Shown here: positions 21,541 to 32,865 of the stretch, piece after piece
How positions within the stretch are numbered: position 1 is the stretch's first letter
Layout: each line of letters starts with the position of its first letter
NCBI GenBank assembly: GCA_021018995.1
Contig: CM037588.1
Coordinates: forward strand, 81,131,765-81,195,764
Reading direction: 5' to 3'
From: Chloranthus sessilifolius
Taxonomy: Eukaryota > Streptophyta > Magnoliopsida > Chloranthales > Chloranthaceae
Length of the DNA stretch: 64,000 bases
The notes under the pieces: generated by a model
Seen by the model: the letters and a program-made list of their open reading frames with translations, nothing else
The model's database searches: none
What the model was told of the DNA's origin: nothing
Position numbers and translations under genes: made by a program

Positions 21541-23040
21541 AAATATGTGTTTTTAGGAGACCATAAATCATTGCCTGCGATTATTTCTTCCTCCCTCACA
21601 AAGGAGCAGGAGGAAGAGCTGTTGATTATATTGACACAACATAAGAGGGCAATTGGCTGGACTATTACTGATTTGGGAGGAATCAGTCCAACTATTTGTA
21701 TGCATAAAATCCATTTGGAAGAAGATGCAAAGCCTTCTAGGGAAATGCAGAGGAGGTTGAACCCTCATATGCAAGAAGTGGTCATGAAAGAGGTTGTTAA
21801 GTTGTTGGATGCAGGGGTCATTTACCCCATTTCAGATTCAGCTTGGGTGGCACCTACACAGGTGGTACCTAAGAAATCTGGGATCACTGTTGTAACCTCA
21901 TATTCTGGTGAGCTTATGTCAACCAGACAAACAACTGGTTGGAGGGTCTGTATTGATTACAGAAAATTAAACTCAATGACCAGAAAAGACCATTTCCATC
22001 TCCCATTCATTGATCAAATTTTAGATAAGCTAGCAGGAAAAGCCTATTATTGTTTTCTTGATGGTTACTCTGGTTACAACCAGATTCCTGTGTACCCACA
22101 AGATCAGGAAAAAACCACATTCACTTGCCCTTTTGGCTCTTTTGCCCATAGGAGAATGCCTTTTGGTCTTTGTAATGCTCCTGCTACCTTTCAAAGATAC
22201 ATGTACTCCATTTTCTCTGACATGATTGACCAATTTATGGAGATTTTTATGGATGATTTTTTAATATATGGAAACAGTTTTGCCCAGTGTTTACATCATC
22301 TCAACTTGGTGTTACAGAGATGTGAAGAAACCAATCTAGTTTTGAGCTGGGAGAAGGGCCATTTCATGGTCACCCAAGGCATTGTCCTTGGCCATGTTGT
22401 CTCCCACAAGGGCATTGAGGTGGACAAAGCTAAAATTGATTTAATTGTACATTTGCCACCTCCTAAAACTGTTAAACAAATCAGAAGTTTTTTGGGGCAT
22501 GCTGAATTTTACAGAAGGTTCATTAAGGACTTCAGTAAAATTTCCAAGCCTCTTTGTCATTTATTATGTCAAGATGTCCCTTTTGTTTTCAACAATGAAT
22601 GTTTGAAGGCATTTGAATTTTAAAAAATTGTTTGAGTTCAGCTCCAATATTACAATCTCCAGATTATTCACTGCCTTTTGAGCTAATGTGTTATGTATCA
22701 GATTATGCTTTGGGAGCTGTTCTTGGGCAGAGAAAGGATAAGCTGCCTCATGTCATAGCTTATGCCAGTAGATCAATGATTGATGCACAACTCAATTACA
22801 CAACAACTGAGAAGGAGCTATTGGCAATAGTTTTTGCTTTGGGGAAATTCAGGTCATATGTTTTGGGTTCACAAATTGTGGTGTTCACTGACCACTCAGC
22901 CTTGAAATACCTTCTGTCTAAGAAGGATACAAAACCAAGATTAATCAGGTAGATTCTCCTATTACAGGAGTTTGATTTACAGATTAAAGATAAAAAGGGT
23001 GTGGAAAATGTGGTGGCTGACCACCTGTCTCGAATTGTAA
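21541..23040 (+). pseudogene. reverse transcriptase and RNase H region of B
   Basis: RT motifs are VCIDYRKLN, PFGLCNAPATFQR and the catalytic FMDD (near 22245). The connection region SFLGHAEFYRRFIKDFSK leads to RNase H with LGQRKDKLPHVIAYASR, EKELLAIVFA and FTDHSALKYL. These enzymes copy the RNA to DNA and remove the RNA strand. This is the best-preserved stretch of B, with about two breaks. Confidence 0.9.
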
Positions 23041-24398
23041 CTGCTAAGATTGATAGGCTACCTATCAATGAATCTTTCCTTGATGAGCAACTTTTTGCTA
23101 TCAGTATACACACCCCTTGGTTTGCAAACATAATAAACTTTTTGGCTACTAGAAGAATTCCTCAACATTGGAATAAAATGGATAAAGATCTTTTCTTCTC
23201 AAAGGTTAAACATTTTATTTGGGAGGATCCTTATCTGTTCAAGATTTGTGTAGACCAAATAATAAGATGTGTCTCTAAAGAAGACTTTAATCACATACTT
23301 TCTATGTCTCATGAGCAGGCTTGTGGAGGTCATTTTAGTGGAAATAAAACTGCTGCAAAGGTTTTGCAGTGCAGATTTTATTGGCCTACACTTTTCAAAG
23401 ATGCTCAAAGACTATAAGACTTGCGGAAGCGCGCGAAATTGGGCAGCATTTCTAAGAGAAACTCAATGCCATTACAGCCTATTTTGGTAGTTGAATTGTT
23501 TGATATTTGGGGGATAGATTTCATGGGCTCCTTTCCTTCTTCAAATGGTTGTAATTTCATCTTAGTAGTTGTAGATTATGTATCCAAATGGGTTGAAGCC
23601 ACAGCTACTTGAACCAATGATCATAGAGTGGTTCTGAAAATTTTAAAGGATAACATCTTTTCCAGGTTTGGTTCCCCAGAGATATTATCAGTGATGGGGG
23701 AAGCCATTTTTGTAATAAGCATTTTGAAGCTCTATTGAAAAAATACTCTGTGACTCATAGAGTAGCTACTCCATATCATCCACAAATCAGTGGACAAGTG
23801 GAGATTTCCAATAGAGAAATCAAACATACTGGAAAAGGCTGTGAGAAAAGACAGAAAGGATTGGTCATTTAAACTGAATGATGCATTGTGCGCATACAGG
23901 ACAGCTTACAAAACCCCAATTGGTATGTCCCCATTCAGATTGGTCTATGGCAAAGCATGCCATTTACCAGTGGAGTTAGAATATAAAGCATTTTGGGCTA
24001 TTAAAACATTGAACATGGATCTGACTACTGCTGGTAATCACAGGAAACTGCAGCTTGCTAAGTTGGAGGAGCTGAGAATGGATGCATACACCAATTCAAG
24101 ATCTAACAAAGAGAAAGTTAAAGCGTTCTATTGTAAAAATCTGCTAAGAAAAAAATTTATAACTGGCTCCATGGTATGGTTATTCAACTCAAAACTTAAG
24201 TTTTTTCTTGGGAAGCAGAGATCCAGATGGGAAGGGCCATATACTGTCATTCATGCAGCTCCTTTTGGGGCTGTTGAAATTTTGAACCCAAGTGATGGGA
24301 GAACCTTGAAAGTAAATGGTCAGAGGCTCAAACCATGCATTGAAAATACCCTGGAGCCTGTGCTGACCATCTATCATCAAGAACGTCCCCAAATTTGA
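23041..24398 (+). pseudogene. integrase region of B
   Basis: N-terminal zinc-binding part (HEQACGGHFSGNK), catalytic core ([23 protein letters not shown], then YHPQ), and a C-terminal part ending WEGPY...[10 protein letters not shown]. It inserts the DNA copy into the genome in the family. Broken in several places. Confidence 0.9.
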
Positions 24399-25080
24399 TG
24401 GTATACAACTGTACAATATGTTTTTGTTCTGTAGTTTTTTCATAGTTTTCTTTTTCTCTGTTTTTAGTCATGTTTTTTCTCTTTTCGAGAAGTTTAAATA
24501 TGTGAAAAATTAATTCGCAAAGTGAAAATTGTCTTTTCGCAAAGTTTAATCTGTTTTTTGAAAAGGATCTGGATCTGTAAAGAACTGCTCGAAAGCAATG
24601 ATGTACTTTTCGAGTAGTTGTTCCTGAAGCTATTTGCTTTTCGAAAAGTTTTTTCTGAAGCTATTTGCTTTTCGAATGGTACTGATGCCATTCTCTTTTG
24701 TAAAAAGGACTATTTTGAACTTTTCAAAAACTTAAAAATTACTTTGCGAAAATAATTTTGAATATATTTAAACCCTTTCGAAGAATAGGTTTCAGTTTCA
24801 AAAGCCCTCCAGAGCGTCTTCTTTCACAGAAAACCCATTTTGTTTCCATCCTTGCGCACTTTCCAAGTTCAGCCTCAATTTGCTTCATATTTGTTCAACG
24901 GATTAAGCTTGAAGAGGGGGACTTTTTGCTTTTGATTCTAGCGGATTTCATCAGGCGGTCATCAAGTTCAATTAAAACCTTAGATTTCAGTATTTCTCTG
25001 TGCATTTTCTCTGTTTCTGTTTTGCTAAGTTAGAAATTGATATCAACTTTCATTTTGGGAGATTCAAACAAAGATTTTAA
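24399..25080 (+). promoter_or_regulatory. pol-ORF3 spacer of B with U3-like motif array and TATA-like box
   Basis: No coding. About eleven CTTTTCGAAAAG-type motifs (24484-24780) match the motif of B's own LTR U3. They are followed by TATATTTAAA at 24763-24772 and, ~310 bp later, the ORF3 start at 25081. The arrangement copies that of the LTR promoter and may be an internal promoter for ORF3 (inference). Confidence 0.5.
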
Positions 25081-27523
25081 ATGGGGAAAGCTGAAAAATC
25101 ACTAGCTGCCATGTTTCCCAAATCTTCTGCTAAGAAAATTAGCAAACCCACCCCAAAAGGAAAAACCAAAACTGCAGCCAAAAGGAAACTATCAATGGAT
25201 AAAACTGATAGGATTGAGAAAGGGAAGAAGGTTAGACATGAGGAACCCATCCCAACAGCTGCTGCTAGTCCTGAGCTTGAGCTTCCTCCTCTGTCTATGC
25301 ATTCGGTACTGCCAAATCCATTCATTGAAGCTCAGAAGCTGATTCCTGAGCTTATTGTTGATGAGAACTTTTTCTCCAACAAACCGGAATGTCAGCTATC
25401 TTTGAAATACATTAGGGATGCCTCACTGAGCAATATCCTTACCCCTCTGTCAGAGAAAATTTATCCGCGAATGGTGAGATTATGGTACCAAAACTTGGTA
25501 AAAGTGACAGAAAAGGATGCTGATGTCCCTACTCTTGTTATTTTTATTGATGATTGTGATCTAACTGTCAGATATGAAGACATTGGGAATGCTTATGATC
25601 CTCCGTCCATGGTCGCATGTTGCAGCCTCTTTTAGAGAAATGGCTGCACATTTAACCCAAGGGGTAGTTGGAACTGGACAATCCATAATGAGGAGAGACC
25701 TAGCACCTCATTTTTACTGATGGATTCAATTTTGAGGGGAAGTTTTTATGTCACGGGGCACAGCCAAGAAAGAAGGACACCAATTTTAGAGGCTCTCTTT
25801 CATTTTTCTAAGGGGTAATTTTTCAATGCCCCTATGTTGATTTTTGAAGCCATGGATGATATTAGTGCCAAGTTGAAAAAGGAGCAAAAATTAGCTAGAA
25901 TACCATTTGGTAGGCTGATCATAGCCCTACTAAGAGCTAAGTTTGACATTGATGAGCAGGAGCCATTTGAACTTATATCTCCTCATACTTTTGGGAAAAA
26001 GGCTTGGAGAATGAGAGAGAGGAAGGTGAGCCTGCACCTGCAGTTGCTATTGAGCCTGAACCAACAGCAGCTACTGAATCTGCCGTACCAGAACATATCC
26101 CAACAGCTGATATTGAACAAGTTGTCCTTCATGCGGTGACCAGCTCTTCAGCTGCACCCATTCTTGCAGAAGCTGTCTTTCCTGTGGTGACCAGCTCTTC
26201 AGCTGCACCTATTCTTGAAGAAGTTGTCATCTTACCCTCCTCACCTAGCCCAGCTCCTGCCACTTCGCCCATTCTAGCAGTCCCATCGCCTATAACCACC
26301 ATTATCCCAATTGTAGACTCTCCCTCTACACCAACCACTCCAGCCATACTCACACCACCAATTTCTCCCAACAATGCCCAAGACATGGCCACAGATTTTA
26401 TTGAACAATCTCCTAGCACTCCTCTTCTCCAAAGCCTCTCTAGTTCACCTGCTCTTTCAGCTCATACACCTGAAGTAACTCATACCCCTGAACCTGAGAT
26501 GTTCACTACAGAGGCTTATTCATCATTGATGGGGTCTATTTTTGAAAACATTGGGCTTGAATCTGTACCTATACATGCCCCTCCTCCTTTCACTCATTTG
26601 TCTACTTCACCTTTTACAACCATTTCGCCCATTGCACCTCAACCATCTACTTCAGTTATACCAGCCCCTACTCTGCATACCATATCCACACCTGAGTCAA
26701 TTAGCCAAATACTTACCTTTCTCCAATCCATTCCAGCACAACTACAAATTAACACAGACAATCAATCTGTGAAAAATGCCCTTCTCCATACCTTAGCCTC
26801 CTCATCCCACACAACTACCTCAGTCACTGTACCTGCTGTTGATAGCCATGCTACCCAAACCGACCCTGAGGTAGTATTTGTAGATCCACCCACCATCACC
26901 ACTACTAGCCATGCTACCCAAACAGAACCTGAGGTAGCTCTTGTTGAGTCCCCTTCACCTCTCCTCACTTTCTCTGATCAAGCCAAACTACCACCGAGAT
27001 TATTCTGTTGGATTCCTCTTCTCCCACTCCCACTGCTGGGATACCTTTGGTCCCCTACCACTCCATTCCCATTCCCAGATTTGCTGCCCTAAAAAAGGCT
27101 ATGGAAGAGAACCCATATATTCGTCGTGATGTCCTAAAAGGGTTAGCTGATTTGCAAGCTTACATTAGAACCCCTTATGAGAACCAAATTTGGAAATTAG
27201 AGTTGTTCATGAAATTTGAGAGAGCGAAAATGCAGGACCTGCTGGGTCAAACTTTTCAGATGGTTAGGAGTGAGCAGCACAAGGTGACCATGTTGCACGC
27301 ACAGCTTGAACAGGAAAAACTGAGGACTACTAGACTTGGAAAGTACATTGGCCTCACCAAAAAGATCAAATCAGAGGACTACACTGAGCTGCAAAACACA
27401 ATCCAGGAGAAGGCTTAATCGAGTTCAGACTCCAATACTGACTCTAGTTCTGACTCTAATAGTGATTCCAGTTCTGATCCCATTGAACCAACTTATGATA
27501 TAGATTTTGACCCCAGTTATTAG
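25081..27523 (+). pseudogene. ORF3 (env-position) region of B
   Basis: Starts MGKAEKSLAAMFPKSSAKK, a Lys-rich N-terminus. Then a folded-looking part (KYIRDASLSNILTPLSEKIY, DDCDLTVRYEDIGNAY) is followed by a long Pro/Ser/Thr/Ala-rich stretch (about 26000-27000), the motif NPYIRRDVLKG near 27105, a helical charged segment and a Ser/Asp-rich end. No signal peptide or membrane span is evident. Function unknown; 'env-like' by position only. Broken in a few places. Confidence 0.75.
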
Positions 27524-29097
27524 ATCACATTGTACTTATCTATGTTATGAGTTTGTAATATAAAATTCTGGTTTTTTTTCTTGTGTTAATCAGTAATTAT
27601 TGTGCATTTCTGTTCTTTCTTCTTGTCATTATGATTTCTGCTTGATTGTTTCTTTTCTTTGCTTGACGAGGACCCCGGGTCACCATAGGTTTCGGTGTGT
27701 GAAATGTCAATAATTGAGTTAACATCAATGCAGCTTATGATCAGCAGAATTTTATTTTTGAAAATGAAGTAATTTCACACCTGTTGTTTTGAAAATGAGG
27801 AAGTTAAAATCTTGCTTTTAAAATTTATTTCTAGTGTAATTCTAATACTTTCATGAAGTGAATGTCAGAAAATTTCCAAAAGAAAATTGATGTTGTAGTA
27901 AACCTAAAAAGAGATAAAACAGTGATGATATACTTCAGGAATTTGATAGAAACCCACACCCAGTGAGATTTTGGCCTGCAAAAATGTATTCTTTAGAGGT
28001 ATGAATTGGCAATTTTTCTGCTCTTGGGACTGTTTGAACCTGCTTATTTTCACTAGAAATTACACATTCAAATTGAAATAACTTGACAGTAATCGTGATA
28101 TTAAAGACATGATGTAAGGCCTCCTTTTGGACAGTTTGAACCTTACAAAGCCCCACCTTTTGAAACTGCCCTTGATACACACCATTTGATCTTTATAAAT
28201 CTAAGATTTCTTTGAAACCTCATCAAATAACCTCATCAAACTCATTTAGCCTAACCCTCACTCTGAGTCAGAAGATAAAGGGAAGGAAGCTGAAGAAAGG
28301 AGAATTAAGTAACAGTTTGATAAAAGAAGAAGAATCATAAATAATGATGTATCAGCAGAAGAAATGTGGCATTCCAGTCAATGTTACTTTGACAAAAAAA
28401 AAGAAAAAAAAAAGAAAAGGGAAGGCATTTCATTGGAAGTTTGAAAAAGAAAGAGAAAAAGATGGCCACTTTGGCTATGAAAATTCAAAGAAGAAGATGG
28501 AATTGTGCTGAATTGAAGAAGGTGTGTCTATCACCTCCTTACCTTGACTGACTTCTCAATTTTAAACTCCATTCCACCCCTTTATTCTTGATAAATTTCA
28601 CCCATAAGCCACATTACAACCCAAGTAAAGTCCTTGCTGATCAATGATAGATTGAGCTGTCACATGGAGATAAGGATTTATGTAATCTATGGTGAAAAGA
28701 GCAGTGAATTCAGAACTAAAAAGCAATGCCTATGCTCATGCTTACAGTTCTATTTGAGGGCTGTAACTGCTCTTGAGCCGTGTGAAATAGTATAACCCTA
28801 TTACTTACATGTTGAGTGAAAATCCTGGAGAGAGTTGGGTTTGAAATCAACTTATTGGGGTAACATCAAAACTGAATTCTCAAATAGAAGGCAAGCTTTT
28901 CATTAATTTTTCTTTTAAAAACTTTTTGACACAAATCGAGTGAATGGTAAAAAAAAATTACAACAGAATTTCAGTTTTGAACTGATTTTTTTTAGAATCC
29001 TCTTATAACTTGACTGATGCAGGTGTGAATAATCTGATTGGATGAAAGTCTGTTTTAACATAACTGCATTGATCTTGACTGATTTATTGAAGAAGTT
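27524..29097 (+). other. 3' noncoding region of B
   Basis: Holds an internal polypurine-like motif (27687-27701) and blocks shared with A and E: GTAAGGCCTCC...TTTGGACAGTTTGAA near 28115 and GCCTATGCTCATGCTTACAG near 28728, followed by TAACTGCTCTTG. No genes. Confidence 0.6.
27687..27701 (+). other. internal polypurine-tract-like motif, element B
   Basis: AGGTTTCGGTGTGTG resembles the true tract plus LTR start (AGGTTTGGGGGTGTG), 1.58 kb upstream of it and just after ORF3. Confidence 0.4.
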
Positions 29098-29262
29098 TGT
29101 GGGTACCTTCACTGAAAACCCTCAGGAGACTTCACTCCTCCACTAGGGATCACCTAGGGGTTTAAAAGGCTTGTTGCATATGCTAAATGCAACTGTGTTC
29201 CCTACAAAAGTGGCTTTTTACTTTGTTTTTAATTTTGTCTTTACTCAGGGACTAGCAAAGCT
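29098..29262 (+). promoter_or_regulatory. conserved pre-LTR block with stem-loop, element B
   Basis: Same block as in A, E and G. Hairpin at 29173-29193: stem GTTGCAT / ATGCAAC, loop ATGCTAA. Relative to A, two base pairs are changed on both arms while the loop is identical. Confidence 0.65.
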
Positions 29263-29276
29263 TAGGTTTGGGGGTG
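29263..29276 (+). other. polypurine tract of B
   Basis: TAGGTTTGGGGGTG directly precedes the 3' LTR. Confidence 0.8.
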
Positions 29277-31149
29277 TGTTGAGAACTGGAAAATACCATT
29301 TTTCACCCCTTAATCTGGGCCTTGAAAGACCCTTGAGAGAACTAAATAAGTGTTTTAAGTGTTTGTTTTACAGCTAACAATAAAGACAGGCTTAACCTTG
29401 AAAGTAGCTTAAAAGTGCCAAAAAGATGATGACCCATCTGGATCTGGAGGAAGAAGGAGAAAGGACAACCTCACGACCTGTCAAAATACCTGAATTGAAG
29501 AGGCAAAGACTTGGTCTCAACCTAGAAAAGAAGTGTGGAGCAATTCGAACAGAAGAAAGCAGTACAGAGAACTTTTCGTAAAGAATTTAAACTATTCGAA
29601 AAGTTTCTGAACTTGTCGAAAAGAAGCTTAACTTTGCGAAAAGAACCAAAAGCTCCAGGTTTAGCTTTCGAAAAGCACTTGAACTCTTCGAAAGGATTTC
29701 AGACCTATTCGAAAAGAAGAGAACTCCTAGCGAACAGCATCAGAGCTTTGCGAAATGAACTTCAGAAGGCACAGAACTCTGCAAAAAGTCCCCCAGACTT
29801 TGCGAAATGATTTTCTGAAGATTCTTAGCATCTACAAGGGTAATTCAGTAATCTTTTGCACGCGCCCCAATGCAGATACAAACCAAGAACATTCTAGAAG
29901 ATTCTGAGCACGAACCAAAGGCATATTCCACCCCATGTGAACACCCAAAGAAGAAATCACTTAGCGGGAACTTCTAGAAGCTCTAACAGATTTTCAAATT
30001 GCATAACAGAATTGATGCTTCTGTCGCCTGATTGGCTAAACCAGATCGAGCAATTCTGATTGGCCAGAACAGATCTGGATCCTTGTGCTCGACTCCTATT
30101 GGTTGATATGGATCTAACCAATTCTGATTGGTTGATGCACATCTGAAATGGACTTAGGGAAAACTATAAATAGAAGAACGATTTACCCAATTTGGGTATC
30201 CAGATTTTGAGTTTAATTTTTATTCCCCCATTTCCAAATCAGCTAGCTTGTCTGAAACCCTTGTAATAGCCTAACTTTTACTTGCAATTGAGAGCTGTGA
30301 GATACCTCTGTAATTTAAAAGAGAATTGTATTGAAGACTACAAATCTGAGAGCTGTTTAAGTTGTGCTCTGTAATTCTAATGGTGAATTTGAAAAGGTTG
30401 CTGTAAACCGTACGTTCTCAATTGGATTCGTGTTAAGGGCTCCTTCTGATCTCCTAATTGTACTAGACTCCTTTAGATTTACTATTTTTCATGCAATTTC
30501 CCTTGATTCATTAACCCTATGGGAATTAGTGTTTGTAACCTAATCTCTCACAGCATTTGTAGTGATATTTCTTGTTCTGAATTAAGGGTTTAGATTAAAG
30601 ACTATTGGATGGTCTGTGGCCATTGAAGTGGACAGACCATAACCATAAGCCTAAATCTAATTCTTGAGTTAGATTTATTTCTCTTACATATGTGTTTGTA
30701 GCCAGATGAAGATTGGATCATCTCTCTTTTGATCTGCAGTCATTCTCATTGTGTTTCAAGGACCAAATCAAAGTTAGATATTATTTCTCCATTTTTATAA
30801 GTTTACATCAAAATCCCCCCAACTCAGATCTGGATCATTTAGTTTAACTTTTACTTTTATCATTTAGTTAATGTGACAAATTCAACCTCCCATCTTATGT
30901 GCTTTGTAGATAGGATAAGAGGCCAGATCAGGTAGCCCAGATCTGGAGGTTTATCTTGCATTTTAAAATCAATTCCCTGTGGACGATCTTTTACTCACTT
31001 ATATTTTAAAACTTGCTACAATTGGCCCTGATCTTGCAGGCTAATTAAGGTCTCTCTGTACTAATATTTTCGTATTCTTTTAGTAAATTCATCCTCTGTA
31101 AGTCTGTTTTCAAAACACAAATAAATCATGCACACAATAACCAGCAACA
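29277..31149 (+). mobile_element. 3' LTR of B
   Basis: Same length (1873 bp) as the 5' LTR, ~97% identical by eye, ending CCAGCAACA before the TCGAT duplication. Motif array, TATA (30165-30173) and stem-loop (30609-30640) are all kept. Confidence 0.95.
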
Positions 31150-31154
31150 TCGAT
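31150..31154. repeat. target-site duplication of B, right copy
   Basis: TCGAT, identical to 16812-16816. Confidence 0.85.
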
Positions 31155-31558
31155 CGATACACTTAAGTTTTGAATAAGGAGGGTTGGTTCAGTAATTTGG
31201 TTAGGTAATTGAATGTCTAATGCAGCGTTAATAATATAATATTATATTGGATTGTAAAATTCCTTTAGCCTATATTAAGTAACCAATAAAGAATTATGAA
31301 ACTTACCTTTTGTAATCATTTCACTCCTAGATACATCACCCTACTCAATATACTATTACATTGTATATCTTTTGCCTGTATTAGTAACGAATAAAGTATT
31401 ATAAAACTTACGTTTTGTAATCATTACACCCTTAAATACGTCACCCTACTCAAGTGTTATCTTTTTATAATATTAGAAATTGCCTTTTGAAATATAGGCA
31501 TGGCTTTGTTTCCTATTCTGAATTCTTTTCATCGATTCCTTGTCAAACCGACTACATG
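31155..31558. other. flank between B and C, with a diverged two-copy repeat
   Basis: Probably the continuation of H. AT-rich, no coding. About 80 bp ending CACCCTACTCAA occurs twice (about 31267-31353 and 31373-31456), both copies containing AATAAAG and TTTTGTAATCATT. Confidence 0.45.
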
Positions 31559-31929
31559 TGTTAAGCTGTGAAAAATGCCATATTTTACCTTCTAACCTGA
31601 CCTTTGATGGACCTTCGAGTTGATTAATAATATGTTTTGAGTGTATTTTGTAGATAAGCAATAAATTATAGTCTTAGTACGGACATCTATCTAAAATGGC
31701 CAAAGAAGTAATCTACTGTTCAACATGTGCTCATACAACCCAAAGGCCAGCCAATCAAGCAGTCCACAAAGCCTCAGTGCTCCATGGCAATGACATGTGT
31801 CCACAAGGGCACACATGGGAGCAAGACCAGCTGCATATGCTGAGGATTGAACCCACTAAGAGGCTACTGTGTGCTAGCAGATTAAGGACAGCACCCAAAA
31901 GGATGTGTGCCAGCTGTGGAAACAAAGGA

Positions 31930-32530
31930 TATAACCTGTCGAGAGGTTTATTCGACCTGTCGACAGGTTTGGATGCTTAGAATGAAGTTGTCGAGAGGAT
32001 GGGTGTTTACATATGAAACTGTCGAGAGCTTCCCAGTACCAGTCGAGAAGTTTTGGAAGTGCGTGCTTCTTTGTCGAGAGGTTCTGAAGATTGGTTTACA
32101 AGTCGTCGAGTTGTATAGTGCATCCTATTGAGAGGATACCTGTAGATGCAAGGAAAATTGAGAGGTCCCAGCCACATCTCAAGAGGTTCCCCAGAACCTA
32201 ACGAGTAGTCAACACCATCCTATCGACAACTTACTTGAAGCTGCAATCATTGGCTCGAGGTTGAGAGCAACTTGTCGATCACAGTCTCCATCTCGTCGAA
32301 AGCTCAACTGAAGCCTTATAAGAAGTCGACAAGATCCTGTATAACCTTTCGTGAGGATGAATGGAGATTGGACAAAAGTTAAGAATTTCTGTCAACTTGT
32401 CGAGCATTGTTACCAATCCTTTCGAGAAGTCCCCGTTCCAGTCGAAAGCCACAAGCAACCTATCGATTGAAGGGCCAAGCAAACTTAGAACCGGTCGAGA
32501 GGTTCCTTGAACCTCTCGACACTCGAATTT
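31930..32530 (+). repeat. GTCGAGAGGTT/CGACAGG motif array in U3 of LTR C
   Basis: More than a dozen interspersed motifs of the types CTGTCGAGAGGTT, TCGACAGG and CAGTCGAGAAG. The same motif fills the pol-ORF3 spacers of C (42299-42714 and 47310-47746). Confidence 0.7.
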
Positions 32531-32789
32531 AGAACTTCTCAATTCCTTTCACAGCAGTTGCCAACTCCAGAGTTCTGTGCATGAGTTCCAAGGCATGTTA
32601 ATGACCCTTAACGGTATTTTTAGAACACAACTGGGCACAAATGGGAACTCTAACTTCATCACATGTACTTACCAGTTTTCGACCAATGGAAAAAGAGCTT
32701 TTAAAAGAGAAATCAGCCACATCAGTAGCTGAGAATAACTGAATTATTCTCTTGAGTTCTGATTGGCTAAAACAGATCTGAGGGAAGAG

Positions 32790-32797
32790 TATAAATG
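32790..32797 (+). promoter_or_regulatory. TATA box of LTR C
   Basis: TATAAATG about 260 bp downstream of the motif array and ~70 bp before the insertion of J. Confidence 0.5.
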
Positions 32798-32865
32798 GAA
32801 GAGAAATTGCTCTAAAAATTCATCGAGGAATTGAGAGAACCAAAGCCGAATTCGAATTCCATTTC

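Larger units (their letters stand above)
16817..31149 (+). mobile_element. complete Athila-type LTR retrotransposon B
   Basis: A full-structure element of 14.3 kb: two 1873-bp LTRs (TG...CA), a tRNA-Asp primer-binding site, gag, pol (protease, RT, RNase H, integrase), a spacer, ORF3, a 3' noncoding region and a polypurine tract, flanked by TCGAT duplications. About 52 differences were counted by eye between the LTRs (~2.8%). At common plant rates (0.7-1.5e-8 per site per year) this gives about 1-2 million years. Coding regions are broken in roughly ten places, so it is a fossil. It is inserted in LTR-like H. Confidence 0.95.

Noticed and set aside
26129-26419. Minus-strand frame opposite ORF3 of B, Gly/Ala/Val-rich
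   Set aside because: Shadow of the Pro/Ser/Thr-rich plus-strand frame.
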